Below are positions 45,854 to 55,170 of a DNA stretch of 64,000 bases, in pieces. The notes beneath the pieces are model-generated. The model had not been told where the DNA came from. It did not search any database and saw only the letters and a program-made list of their open reading frames with translations. Source of the DNA: Isoalcanivorax pacificus W11-5 (GTDB lineage: Bacteria > Pseudomonadota > Gammaproteobacteria > Pseudomonadales > Alcanivoracaceae); assembly GCF_000299335.2 (NCBI RefSeq), contig NZ_CP004387.1, positions 2,604,001 to 2,668,000 on the forward strand, in the 5' to 3' direction. Numbering within the stretch: the first letter of the stretch is position 1; the number at the start of each line of letters is the position of its first letter. The translations under genes were made by a program, and so were the position numbers.

Positions 45854-46108
45854 TCAATGCATCCACAAGGTGACGGGCGTGAAAGCCGCGCAGTATAGCC
45901 CAGCCCACGGTCGCACGGGCGTACCGGGGGTGACTGTTTTCACGCGGCACTTTGTAAAATCCGCAGCCGGTTCATGTTCTCCGCCCAGGTTTTACACATC
46001 CACTACTGTTCAGGCACAAATCGCTGCGTACACTGAAATCCCTGCGTTGCACGCTCGCCCAGTCGGGGGCCTGCACAGTCGAGACATATCCCAACCGCCC
46101 GGATCAGG

Positions 46109-48085
46109 ATGGCTATGGCTGTGGTTTTCAGACACCCTGTTTTACTGTTGCGCACCGCCCTGCTGTGCGCTCTCACCCTGACACCCGTCACGCTGCCCGC
46201 CGCGCCGGCGACACCAGTCAGCAACGCCGACGTGGTGCGTTTCCAGGATGCCCTGGCCGCTGCCCGCGACGGTGATTTTGAACGCCTGGCGCAGCTGGAA
46301 AAACGCCTCGGCGACGACTACCTGATGCAGGGTTACCTGGACTACCACCGCCTGCGCAACGGCCTGCCACAAATAGACGCTGCGCGGGTCAAGGACTACA
46401 TGCGCCACTACCGCGACCTGCCACTGGCCAACAGCATGGAGCGGCTGGCCATCGCCCGCTATGGCGCCGCCGGCAACTGGAAAGCCCTGCGTGCCCTGCG
46501 CGACACCCCGCCGATCACACCGGAACTGGCCTGCTACTACTGGCAGGCGGTGGGTGAGCAGCAGCCGCAGGAAGCCATGGATGCCGTACCGGCGATGTGG
46601 CTCACCGGCGGTTCCCGTCCGGCGGCCTGTGATCCGTTGTTTGACAAGGCACTGGCCACCGGCGTGATCAACGATGACCTGATCTGGCAGCGCATGCTGC
46701 TGGCCTTCCGCCAGGGCAACCCAGGCCTGATGCGCTACCTGGCCGGGCGGCTGTCTGACGAGCACGCCGCCAAAGGCCAGTTGCTGCGCCAGCTCTACAA
46801 CCGTCCGGACATGATGCTCAGCCTCGACAAGGACCTGCGGGCAGCGCAACGCGACGCACTGATCAGCGCCGGCCTGCACCGCATGGCGCACACCGACACC
46901 CCGGCCGCGCTGGCGGCAGTACATACCCTGAGTCAGCGGCCCGGCGGCCTGGACAGCGACATCCGCGCCGAGGCAGAGCGCCGCATCGCCTGGTATTCGA
47001 TCATCCGCGACCTGCCGGAAAACCGCGCCTGGGCAGATCGCTGGCTGCGCGACAACGGCGACGAGGAATTGCTCGAACAGCGCACCCGCCGCGCGGTGAT
47101 CGAGCAGCAATGGCCCGAGGTGGTGAGCTGGATCGCCCGCCTGCCGGTGGCGCGCCAGCAGAGCGCCCGCTGGCAGTACTGGCTCGGCCGGGCGCATCAG
47201 GCCATGGGCAACACCGACCTGGCCGACATCGCCTATCGCGATGCCGCCTCGCACCGCAGCTTCTGGGGCTTTACCGCCGCCGACCAGCTTGGCCAGCCCT
47301 ACGCGCTGAATCAGGTGCCACCGCCCGCCGGCGATCCGCTGACCGATGACGCCGCGCTGCAACGGGTGGCACTGCTGCTGGCGGCGGACGAACCACAACT
47401 GGCCCGGGACGAATGGCTTGCCCTGCTGCGCCGGCAACCGGAAACGCAAATGCCGGCGCTGGCCGATTACGCGCTGGCGCAGGGCTGGCCCGCGCTGGCC
47501 GTCGACACCGCCATCCATGCCCGCGCGCACAACGTGCTGGTCTGGCGCTTTCCGCGCGCCTACCGCGACCAGTTCGTCAACGCCGCCCGCGAAGGCGACA
47601 TCGATCCGTATCTGCTGATGGCCGTGGCACGTCGCGAAAGCGCTTTCCACAGCCATGCCACCTCACCGGTGGGCGCACGCGGACTGATGCAGGTGATGCC
47701 GGGCACAGCACGGCATGTGGCGAAATGGCTCGACGAACCCGCGCCGGACACCGACGACCTGTACGACCCGCTGATGAGCATCCGCCTGGGCAGCACTTAC
47801 CTGAGCGATCTGCTCAAGCGCTACCAGGGCAACCGCCTGCTGGCGCTGGCCGCGTACAACGCCGGCCCGCAACGGGTGGATGAATGGCTGAGCGCCACCA
47901 CCCTGCCGTTCGATGTCTGGGTGGAATCGATTCCCTACTACGAAACCCGCGAATACGTGCAGGCGGTGCTGTCCTACCGCGTCCTGCTGGAACAGCTCGA
48001 CCGTCCCGACGCCCAACGCCGCGTGGCACTGATCAACGCCAGCGAGCGGCATCCTGGTTATCACATCGCTCTGTTGGAGGAGTAG
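46109..48085 (+). CDS. slt: Soluble lytic murein transglycosylase
   Basis: A periplasmic enzyme that cleaves peptidoglycan glycan strands to 1,6-anhydro ends. At 658 residues it is near E. coli Slt70 (645). A signal peptide (LLLRTALLCALTLTPVTLPAAP) is followed by the alpha-helical U-shaped ring domain. The catalytic C-terminal domain has the Glu in AVARRESAFHSHATSPVGARGLMQVMPGTA and AYNAGPQRVDEW. The ATG at 46115 is a close alternative. The TAG stop (48083-48085) is the first three bases of an inverted-repeat element, so the last residues may have been trimmed or changed by its insertion. Confidence 0.95.
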   Translation: MAMAVVFRHPVLLLRTALLCALTLTPVTLPAAPATPVSNADVVRFQDALAAARDGDFERLAQLEKRLGDDYLMQGYLDYHRLRNGLPQIDAARVKDYMRHYRDLPLANSMERLAIARYGAAGNWKALRALRDTPPITPELACYYWQAVGEQQPQEAMDAVPAMWLTGGSRPAACDPLFDKALATGVINDDLIWQRMLLAFRQGNPGLMRYLAGRLSDEHAAKGQLLRQLYNRPDMMLSLDKDLRAAQRDALISAGLHRMAHTDTPAALAAVHTLSQRPGGLDSDIRAEAERRIAWYSIIRDLPENRAWADRWLRDNGDEELLEQRTRRAVIEQQWPEVVSWIARLPVARQQSARWQYWLGRAHQAMGNTDLADIAYRDAASHRSFWGFTAADQLGQPYALNQVPPPAGDPLTDDAALQRVALLLAADEPQLARDEWLALLRRQPETQMPALADYALAQGWPALAVDTAIHARAHNVLVWRFPRAYRDQFVNAAREGDIDPYLLMAVARRESAFHSHATSPVGARGLMQVMPGTARHVAKWLDEPAPDTDDLYDPLMSIRLGSTYLSDLLKRYQGNRLLALAAYNAGPQRVDEWLSATTLPFDVWVESIPYYETREYVQAVLSYRVLLEQLDRPDAQRRVALINASERHPGYHIALLEE

Positions 48086-48249
48086 GGTGGGTAGAGCCAA
48101 AGGCGAAACCCACCGGGTCCATGCTGCACACTGCTCGCACAAAACCATCGAAACTACCTACCTCCTAAGCGGGGCAGTTTCGATGATTTTGCGGGAGTGA
48201 ATAACGGGCTTGGACGTGGTGGGTTTCGCCTTTGGCTCTACCCACCCTA
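48083..48249. mobile_element. MITE-like element 3 (167 bp, 32-bp perfect inverted ends)
   Basis: TAGGGTGGGTAGAGCCAAAG... (48083-48114) is repeated exactly in reverse at 48218-48249. Inside, CTCGCACAAAACCATCGAAA and its near-complement around 48131-48200 form a second stem. No protein is encoded. Ends of this kind (GTAGGGTGGGT...ACCCACCCTAC) are widespread in gammaproteobacteria as short non-coding repeats. It lies between slt and the convergent spermidine-synthase-like gene and contributes the slt stop codon. It may also act as a two-way transcription stop because of its long stem. Confidence 0.85.
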
Positions 48250-48260
48250 CCGCCCCCCTC

Positions 48261-49001
48261 TCAAAACAACTGCCTGATCGAATAATCCAGCCGCCCCAGT
48301 GCCAGTTCACGCGCCAGTTCCTCATCCGCCTGAACGCGACGGCGCAGCGCCTTGCTGCTGGTGGTCTGCCGGGTCCACACGATCACCGCGTTATGGCAGT
48401 CCGGCGTTGCCAGCCGGAAACCGCTGCCCCAGCCTTTCGGTTTGACGGTGGCATCGCTGCGGCGGTACTCGGCCCAGTCGCCGAAATTCATCACCAGCAT
48501 GCCGCGCGGGCTGACCAGCGCCTGCAACTGTTGCAGCCAGCGTTTGCTGGCCGGCACGGCGCGGGTGACATTGGTGTTGGACGGGGCGAACAGGTCCTCC
48601 ACCACCAGATCGAACGGCGGGCCATCGTAGGCATTGACCCACTCCACCGCGTCGGCGCACACCGTCTCCACGCCGAACTCGCCGACACCGAATTGCTGCT
48701 CGGCCACCTCCAGGTGCAACGGGTCCAGCTCCACCGCCACCATCGCCAGCGGGTCCACCAGCCGCCGCAGCGGCGGAATCAGGCTGCCGCCCCCCAGCCC
48801 CAGCACCAGCACCCGGCGCAGATGATCCGGCTCGCCCAGCAGCACCGGCAGCCACAGCAAATCCCAGACACTGCCGGTCACCAGCCGCTGCGGATGGAAC
48901 TCGGAATGCTGCACGCCGTTGGCGTACAGCCGCAGGGTGCGGCCCTGCCGGCGCACTTCGTATTCGACCCCGTCGCGCCCGGCGCGCCAGACTACGGCCA
49001 T
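48261..49001 (-). CDS. Spermidine synthase-like protein
   Basis: A 246-residue SAM-dependent enzyme fold resembling polyamine aminopropyltransferases. VLVLGLGGGSLIPPLRRLV is the nucleotide motif, VAVELDPLHLEVAEQQFG the acidic site, and FDLVVEDLFAPSNT the catalytic-loop position. Family members of this short type often lack the full substrate pocket and have no proven activity. AGGAGG lies seven bases before the ATG, and the start overlaps the stop of the RluA gene by one base, so the two are coupled. Confidence 0.85.
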   Translation of the reverse strand: MAVVWRAGRDGVEYEVRRQGRTLRLYANGVQHSEFHPQRLVTGSVWDLLWLPVLLGEPDHLRRVLVLGLGGGSLIPPLRRLVDPLAMVAVELDPLHLEVAEQQFGVGEFGVETVCADAVEWVNAYDGPPFDLVVEDLFAPSNTNVTRAVPASKRWLQQLQALVSPRGMLVMNFGDWAEYRRSDATVKPKGWGSGFRLATPDCHNAVIVWTRQTTSSKALRRRVQADEELARELALGRLDYSIRQLF

Positions 49002-49720
49002 CAACAGTCCTCCTGATCGGCCCCGATGCGGGCCAGTTGCGCCGGCGACGGCGCCGGCATGACGATCTGTTCCGGCGGCCACCAGGCTGCCGCCTGCGCA
49101 CACATCACCGGGTGCCGGAACGCACCGGCGTCCGGCAACGGCGCCTGGAAGCAGCGCGCTGTGCCCTGCCAGACGAAAGACAGCGCCCAGGCGTGCAGGT
49201 GCAACCGGTCCGAGGCCGCCCCGCCATAGCGGCTGTCGCCGAGCAACGGCGCGCCGAGCGCTTTCATGGCGACCCGCAACTGGTGTGTACGGCCGGTCCA
49301 GGGGCGCATCAACACCGCCCGCAGACCGTCGCCGGCCGCCGCCGAGACAAACGAGGTCAATGCCGGGCGCGTCTGTTCCCGCGCCAGCCGCCAGTTGCCA
49401 TCGCGGCTGCGCTGCATGTCGCCCGTGATCAGCCCGGTTTTCTTCTGCGGACGGCGGGTGCTGATGCCCAGATAGAATTTCGTCACCTGCCGGGCAGCGA
49501 ACAGCGTCCCGAGCGCGGCCGCCGCCTCCCGGTTGCGCGCCAGCAGCAGCGCCCCGGAGGTATCGCGGTCGAGCCGGTGTACCAGCCACAGCGGTTCGTC
49601 GCGCAGCGCCGACAACTGCGCCACCACGCCGGCGCCGTCCTCGCTGTGCACGCTGACACCGGCGGGCTTGTCCAGCACAACAAAGTCCGGCTGTTCAGCT
49701 ATCAGGTTCAGCGCTGTCAT
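49001..49720 (-). CDS. RluA-family pseudouridine synthase
   Basis: A 239-residue RNA pseudouridine synthase. The catalytic Asp lies in LVHRLDRDTSGALLLARN. PDFVVLDKPAGVSVHSEDG and RPWTGRTHQLRVAMKALGAPLLGDSRYGG are other conserved segments. No S4 domain is present, as in RluA and the TruC-like group. The exact target uridine cannot be told from sequence. It is coupled to the downstream spermidine-synthase-like gene. Confidence 0.93.
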   Translation of the reverse strand: MTALNLIAEQPDFVVLDKPAGVSVHSEDGAGVVAQLSALRDEPLWLVHRLDRDTSGALLLARNREAAAALGTLFAARQVTKFYLGISTRRPQKKTGLITGDMQRSRDGNWRLAREQTRPALTSFVSAAAGDGLRAVLMRPWTGRTHQLRVAMKALGAPLLGDSRYGGAASDRLHLHAWALSFVWQGTARCFQAPLPDAGAFRHPVMCAQAAAWWPPEQIVMPAPSPAQLARIGADQEDC

Positions 49721-49859
49721 AAACAGGACCTATGGAAAAGGCGCATTCTACCCGAGTCACGGTGGCTTACCCCAGCGCCGCGCACCGGCGCGGGAAAGTC
49801 CTTCCCTGCAATGCGGCCGGCGTGGACAATGCACGCTTTCCGGAACAGGAGACACCGCC

Positions 49860-50336
49860 ATGAGCGAGCGGCCCAACAAAGTGCTGGCGACCTACCAGAA
49901 AATGGAATCCCTGCCCGGCGGCAAGACATTGTTCGCCATGGCGATCTGCCGCAAGGCACCGTACTTCGGCACCGTGCGCCCGCGCATCGTCACGCTCAAG
50001 CGCAACTATTGCGAAGCGGTGATCAAGAAGCGCCGCGCGGTGGAAAACCACATCGGCACGGTCCACGTCATCGCCATCTGCAACGGCCTGGAATTTGCCA
50101 TGGGCGTGGTGGCGGAAGCCTCCATCCCGTCGCACCTGCGCTGGATTCCGAAAGGCATGGACGTGAAGTACACCGCCAAGGCGGAAACGGATATCCGCGT
50201 GATCGCCGAAGTCGCCGAGGATGCCTGGGACAACGGCCCGGACCTGCCCGTGCGCGTACGCGGTGTCCGTGACGACGGCACCGTCGTGGTGGAAGGCACC
50301 ATCCACCTCTGGGTCACCGAAAAACCGCAACGCTGA
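49860..50336 (+). CDS. Hotdog-fold (DUF4442) thioesterase-like protein
   Basis: A 158-residue protein with a hotdog fold of the DUF4442 group. The core is PYFGTVRPRIVTLKRNYCEAVIKKRRAVENHIGTVHVIAICNGLEFAMGVV, with VKYTAKAETDIRVIAEV as the dimer strand. It probably hydrolyses an acyl-CoA, but the substrate is unknown. GGAACAGGAG precedes the ATG at 49860. YaeQ follows 16 bp after its stop, so the two probably share a transcript. Confidence 0.87.
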   Translation: MSERPNKVLATYQKMESLPGGKTLFAMAICRKAPYFGTVRPRIVTLKRNYCEAVIKKRRAVENHIGTVHVIAICNGLEFAMGVVAEASIPSHLRWIPKGMDVKYTAKAETDIRVIAEVAEDAWDNGPDLPVRVRGVRDDGTVVVEGTIHLWVTEKPQR

Positions 50337-50352
50337 ACTGACGGAACGCATC

Positions 50353-50910
50353 ATGGCCCTGAGCGCCACCATTTATCACGCCAGCCTGGATATCGCCGAC
50401 AGCGACCGCAATTTCTATGGTCACGAACGGCTGACACTGGCCCTGCATCCGTCGGAAACAGCGGAACGCATGGTGGCGCGCCTGCTCGCCTGGTGCCTGT
50501 TCAACGATCAGCTCGACCCGCCGCTGACCTTTGGCAGCGGCATTTCCACCCCCAACGAACCAGACCTGTGGCGGCGCGACCTGCTCGACAACGTGCAGCA
50601 CTGGATCGACGTCGGCGAACCCGATGCCGACCGCGTGCGCAAGGCCTGCCTGCGCAGCAAGCGGGTCACCGTGCTGCCCTATGGCCGCGCCTGGGCACAA
50701 TGGTGGAAGCGTCACGAAAAAGACATCAGCCGCATGGAACGTGCCGATGTGATTGCCCTGCCCTGGCAGGAAGTCGGCACGCTGGCCACCGCACTGCCCC
50801 GCACCTTCACCTGGCAGGTGAACACCAGCGATGGCGCCCTGTACATCGTTGATCACCGTGGCGAGATGACCACCCTGCACCCGGACGTCATCAAACCCTT
50901 CGCCGGCTGA
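50353..50910 (+). CDS. yaeQ: YaeQ-family protein
   Basis: A 185-residue protein matching YaeQ over its whole length (ALSATIYHASLDIADSDRNFYGHERLTLALHPSETAERM, FGSGISTPNEPDLW, TWQVNTSDGALYI). YaeQ has a PD-(D/E)XK nuclease-like fold and was first noted as compensating for loss of the elongation factor RfaH; the reaction is not known. It closely follows the hotdog gene. Confidence 0.95.
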   Translation: MALSATIYHASLDIADSDRNFYGHERLTLALHPSETAERMVARLLAWCLFNDQLDPPLTFGSGISTPNEPDLWRRDLLDNVQHWIDVGEPDADRVRKACLRSKRVTVLPYGRAWAQWWKRHEKDISRMERADVIALPWQEVGTLATALPRTFTWQVNTSDGALYIVDHRGEMTTLHPDVIKPFAG

Positions 50911-50987
50911 ACACGCCCATTCCAACCGGATGGATATCCACGGTACGCTAGGGCTCGTGTGTCACACCTCACAGGCCAGAACCCTTA

Positions 50988-52085
50988 GTGATCAACGCCG
51001 ACGCCCTGCAGCATTTCCAGCCCGATTACCGCGCCACCACCGACCAGTTCCTGGCGCGCGCCCGCGCCGTCGGCACACCCGTTGCCCATCCTGTTGACGA
51101 CGCCGGCCCGGCCGGCGAGGCACTGGCCAGCTACAGTCTTTGGCTCGGGCCGGAGGAAGCGCCCCAGGTGCTGGTGCTGCTGTCCGGCACGCACGGCGTG
51201 GAGGGGCTGACCGGCTCCGCCGTCCAGGCCGACCTGCTGCACGAACTCGCCGCCGGCTCCCTGACGCTGCCGCCGGACTGCGCCTGCCTGATGGTGCACC
51301 TGCTCAACCCCTGGGGTACCGCCTGGCTGCGTCGCTGCGACCCGCAGGGCATCGACCTGAACCGCAACTTCATCGATTTCAGCCAGCCGCTGCCGGACAA
51401 CAGCGGTTACCTGGCCCTGCGCGAGGCGCTGTTCGATCACGACAGCCGGCAACGCCAGCAAGCACTGGCCAGCTACGGCGACCGCTATGGCCGCACCGCG
51501 CTGGAGATCGCCATCAGCGGCGGCCAGTACAGCGATCCTGCCGGGCCTTTTTTTGGCGGCCATGCCCCCGCAGCCGCCAACACGCTGATCCACACCCTGA
51601 TCCGCGCGCACCGCCTGGACCAGCGGCAACTGGCCGTGATCGACCTGCACACCGGCCTCGGCCCCTATGGTTATGGCGAAATCATCTGCGACCACCTGCC
51701 CGACAGTGACGGCACCCGCACCGCCCAGCGCTGGTATGGCGATGCCGTGACCCTGCCGGCGGCGGGCACCTCATCGTCGGTACCGAAAGAGGGCCTGCTC
51801 GATTACGCCTGGCATCGCATCATGGACGCCGACAGCTGTTTCGTGACGCTGGAATTCGGCACCTACAGCACCGACCAGCTGTTCGAAGTGATCCTCGCCG
51901 ACCACCGCCTGCATCGCCACGGCCTGCCCGACTGGCACGCTGCCGGCACCCGTGCGGTCAAACAGGCCATGCGCGATCACTTCTATCCCGGCCAGCGCCA
52001 ATGGCAGGAACTGGTGCTGTTCCGCAGCCGCCAGGTCATTCGCCTGGCGCTCGACGGCCTGGCTGGCACAGGACACACCGCATGA
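50988..52085 (+). CDS. DUF2817 M14-family metallopeptidase
   Basis: A 365-residue zinc hydrolase of the DUF2817 group. LSGTHGVEGLTGSAVQ carries the H-x-x-E zinc ligands, QGIDLNRNFIDF the substrate-binding Asn-Arg, IDLHTGLGPYGYGE the third ligand, and FVTLEFGTYS the catalytic Glu. The start used is a GTG (MINADALQHF) with a weak ribosome site. It overlaps the GNAT-C39 gene by 4 bp (ATGA), so they are coupled. Peptide or amide substrate unknown. Confidence 0.87.
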   Translation: MINADALQHFQPDYRATTDQFLARARAVGTPVAHPVDDAGPAGEALASYSLWLGPEEAPQVLVLLSGTHGVEGLTGSAVQADLLHELAAGSLTLPPDCACLMVHLLNPWGTAWLRRCDPQGIDLNRNFIDFSQPLPDNSGYLALREALFDHDSRQRQQALASYGDRYGRTALEIAISGGQYSDPAGPFFGGHAPAAANTLIHTLIRAHRLDQRQLAVIDLHTGLGPYGYGEIICDHLPDSDGTRTAQRWYGDAVTLPAAGTSSSVPKEGLLDYAWHRIMDADSCFVTLEFGTYSTDQLFEVILADHRLHRHGLPDWHAAGTRAVKQAMRDHFYPGQRQWQELVLFRSRQVIRLALDGLAGTGHTA

Positions 52086-53203
52086 CTCTGCAGATTCTGC
52101 CCGCCACCCTGGCGGACCTGGACGCCCTGGAGGCGCTGGAAAAACGCACCTTCGACACCGACCGCCTGAGCCGCCGCAGCCTGCGCCGCTGGCTGACCAG
52201 CGAACACCGGGCCTTCCTCAAGGCCGACCTGGACGGCGAACTGGTCGGCTATGCCCTGGTGATTCTGCATCGCGGCACGTCACTGGCGCGGCTCTACTCG
52301 ATTGCCATCAGCGACACCTGCCGGGGCCAGGGGCTGGGCCGCAAACTGATGCAGGCAGCGGAAAAAGCCGCGCTGGATGCCGGCCGCATCTATCTGCGCC
52401 TGGAAGTGCGCAAAGACAATCCCGCCGCCATCGCCCTGTACGAAAGCATGCAGTACCTGCGCTTCGGCGAGTACCGCGACTACTACGAAGACCACCAGGA
52501 CGCGCTGCGCTACCAGAAACAGATTCGCCACTTCGATGCACGCCTGTGGCAACGCCCGGTGCCCTGGTACCGGCAGACCACGGATTTCACCTGTGGGCCG
52601 GCGTCTTTGATGATGGCCATGCAGGCACTGGATCACGCCCACACACCCCGCCAGCGCGAAGAACTGCAGCTCTGGCGCGAAGCCACCACCATTTTCATGA
52701 CCGCCGGCCACGGCGGCTGCCATCCGCTGGGGCTGGCACTCGCCGCCGTGAAACGCGGTTTTGAGGCGGAAGTCTGGATCAGCCAGCGCGGCCCGCTGTT
52801 CGTCGACAGCGTGCGCAGCGAAGAGAAAAAACACATCATCGAAATGGTGCACAAGGATTTCGTGCGGCAGAGCAAACAGGCCGGCATCACCGTGCACTAT
52901 CGCGAAGTCACCCAGAGCACCCTGACCAAGGCCCTGAAGGCCGGCGGCATCCCGCTGATCCTGATTTCCACCTGGCAAATGGACGGCAAGCGCACACCGC
53001 ACTGGGTGGTGCTGTCCGCGTTCGATGACGATTTTCTCTACCTGCACGACTCCGACCCGGAAGAAGGCGTGCAGACCGAACTGGACTGTCAGTATCTGCC
53101 GGTGGCCCGCGCCGATTTCGACCGCATGGCGCGCTTTGGCCGCAACCGGTTGCGCACCGCCGTGGTGATCCGCCCGGGGAAACCTCGCCTGCCTGCCCCC
53201 TGA
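52082..53203 (+). CDS. GNAT acetyltransferase fused to a C39-like cysteine peptidase
   Basis: A 373-residue fusion. Residues 1-150 form a RimI-like N-acetyltransferase (LYSIAISDTCRGQGLGRKLMQAAEKAAL is the acetyl-CoA loop). Residues about 160-365 form a C39-like papain-fold peptidase with Cys in TDFTCGPASLMMAMQ, His in HWVVLSAFDDDF and Asp in YLHDSDP. C39 peptidases often remove leader peptides. The fused form is a known family of unknown role, often found near ATP-grasp or amide-processing genes. It is coupled to the upstream DUF2817 peptidase. Confidence 0.9.
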   Translation: MTLQILPATLADLDALEALEKRTFDTDRLSRRSLRRWLTSEHRAFLKADLDGELVGYALVILHRGTSLARLYSIAISDTCRGQGLGRKLMQAAEKAALDAGRIYLRLEVRKDNPAAIALYESMQYLRFGEYRDYYEDHQDALRYQKQIRHFDARLWQRPVPWYRQTTDFTCGPASLMMAMQALDHAHTPRQREELQLWREATTIFMTAGHGGCHPLGLALAAVKRGFEAEVWISQRGPLFVDSVRSEEKKHIIEMVHKDFVRQSKQAGITVHYREVTQSTLTKALKAGGIPLILISTWQMDGKRTPHWVVLSAFDDDFLYLHDSDPEEGVQTELDCQYLPVARADFDRMARFGRNRLRTAVVIRPGKPRLPAP

Positions 53204-53511
53204 ACGCCCACCGCGCACCTGTTCAGACCGTTTTCTCGCCGTATACCGTTGCCGGCATACCTCACCCGACCCCTGTTCGCAGGTAGACAAGCGCCACCCG
53301 CACCACAAAATATATATATTTTTATCCTAGACTCTATATTTTTTTACCTTCCGTCCAGACCGGCCCCGGCCGGCAAATATGGGCACATTACATGCACTAA
53401 TACCTGCAAGTGCGCAGATATGCTTGTTCTGGAGCGACGTAAATCCTGCGCACTGCGGAGATTCTCTCCAAGGATGGCATCACTCAACCATTCCCCGAGG
53501 AGATCAAGTCA
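53204..53511. other. AT-rich promoter region of the amidase gene
   Basis: No gene is seen. A sharp AT-rich block (AAAATATATATATTTTTAT at 53307-53325, and TATATTTTTTT around 53335) stands out against the GC-rich background and probably holds the promoter. CGAGGAG lies nine bases before the amidase ATG. Confidence 0.6.
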
Positions 53512-55137
53512 ATGTCAGGAAAAGCGGACACACCTCGCAGTGTGCGTGTTGCGTTATGCTCAGCCTCGTTGCTGGCCACCGTATTACTGAGCGCCTGCGG
53601 AGGCTCATCTTCGAGCAGCCCGCCAGCGCCGGCCCCAGCCGCGTACTCCATAATGGAAACCACCATCGCCGGCATGCACAGTGCACTGGAATCCGGCCAG
53701 ACCACCTGCCGCGACATCGTGCAGGCTTATCTGCAGCGCATCGCCGTCTACGACAAGACGACTGGCGTCAATGCCATTATCCGCACCAACCCAGCCGCCC
53801 TCGCCACGGCCGACGACATTGATGCGCGTCTGGCTGCCGGCGACACGCTCGGCGAACTGTACTGCGTGCCGGTCATCGTGAAGGACAACTACGACACCTA
53901 TGACATGCCCACATCGGGGGGCAACCTCGCACTCGCCAACTCCGTCCCGCCGGATGATTCCTGGGTCGTTGCCCGGCTGCGCGAAGAAGACGCCATCATG
54001 CTGGCAAAATCCAACCTGGACGAGTTCGCCTTCCGTGCGGCGCACACGGTCAGCTCGGTCGGTGGCATTACACGCAACGCCTACAACCTCAACCGCACAC
54101 CCGCCGGTTCCAGTGGCGGCACCGCTGCGGCAGTGGCCGCCAACTTCGGCGCAGTGGGCCTGGGCAGTGACACCGGCAACTCGATCCGGGGGCCCTCCTC
54201 GCATGCCTCACTGGTCGGTCTGCGCAGCACCATGGGCCTGGTCAGCCGTGACGGTGTCATTCCGCTGAACCTGGACCGTGATGTGGTAGGCGGCATGACC
54301 CGCACCGTGGAGGATACTGCACGCATCCTGAACGTCATCGCCGGCAATGATCCGGCGGACCCCATCACCTCGCTGAGTGAGGGTCATGTGGCGCCGGACT
54401 ACACCGCCGCGCTGGACAAAAATGCCCTGCAAGGTGCCCGTATTGGCGTGTTCCGCCATCTGATTGCCAGTGACGCCGACCCGGCGGTCCTGACATTATT
54501 TGAACAGGCACTGGCCGACCTGCGGGCGCAGGGTGCGGAATTGATTGATCCGTTCGAGATTGCCGATTACGACGACCTGTTGCGCGGCGCCACCTCCTGC
54601 CGACGTTTCAAGTACGACCTGGAAAACTATCTGGCTTCTCTCGGCCCCGATGCCCCGGTGCACACCCTGCAGGACATCATCGACAGCGGCCTGTTCTCCG
54701 CAGTGCATGCCAGCAGCCTGCGCAGCAATAATGAGGTGGTCGGCGCACCGGACGAACAGACGCCCCCCTGCCTGGGGGAAGCCGGCAATATCCGTGACAA
54801 TCCCGGCCGTCAGACCTTCCGCGACACCATGGTCAACGCCATGACCGACGCCGGTCTCGACGCCATGGTCTATCCCACCTGGGATAACGCCGCCCAACCG
54901 CTGAACAACCTCAGCGACCTGCCCTCCAACAAAGGCGACAACAGCCAGGGCCTGGCGCCCGCCTCAGGCCAGCCAGCCATTACCGTGCCAATGGGATTTG
55001 ACGCCGATGGCCTGCCCCTGGGGTTGCAAATCTATGGCCTGCCGTTCTCGGAAATGACGCTGATCGGTTTTGCCTACGCCTACGAACAGGCCACGCTGCA
55101 CCGGCATCAGCCACCGCTTTACCCGGCACTGGACTGA
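53512..55137 (+). CDS. Amidase-signature lipoprotein
   Basis: A 541-residue hydrolase anchored as a lipoprotein: LLATVLLSACGG is the lipobox, followed by a Ser-rich linker. The amidase-signature triad is visible as Lys in VPVIVKDNYDT, Ser in TPAGSSGGTAAAV and Ser in GSDTGNSIRGPSSH. It probably hydrolyses an amide in the periplasm. The C-terminal half (PASGQPAITVPMGFDADGLPLGLQIYG) is typical. Periplasmic amidases of this type have varied substrates, and none can be chosen here. Confidence 0.92.
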   Translation: MSGKADTPRSVRVALCSASLLATVLLSACGGSSSSSPPAPAPAAYSIMETTIAGMHSALESGQTTCRDIVQAYLQRIAVYDKTTGVNAIIRTNPAALATADDIDARLAAGDTLGELYCVPVIVKDNYDTYDMPTSGGNLALANSVPPDDSWVVARLREEDAIMLAKSNLDEFAFRAAHTVSSVGGITRNAYNLNRTPAGSSGGTAAAVAANFGAVGLGSDTGNSIRGPSSHASLVGLRSTMGLVSRDGVIPLNLDRDVVGGMTRTVEDTARILNVIAGNDPADPITSLSEGHVAPDYTAALDKNALQGARIGVFRHLIASDADPAVLTLFEQALADLRAQGAELIDPFEIADYDDLLRGATSCRRFKYDLENYLASLGPDAPVHTLQDIIDSGLFSAVHASSLRSNNEVVGAPDEQTPPCLGEAGNIRDNPGRQTFRDTMVNAMTDAGLDAMVYPTWDNAAQPLNNLSDLPSNKGDNSQGLAPASGQPAITVPMGFDADGLPLGLQIYGLPFSEMTLIGFAYAYEQATLHRHQPPLYPALD

Positions 55138-55170
55138 TATCTGCACCCCGGCAACGGACTGCCCGGTTGC

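Noticed and set aside
46142-47656. Minus-strand frame of 504 codons opposite slt
   Set aside because: Slt has a signal peptide and catalytic motifs; the antisense frame has none.
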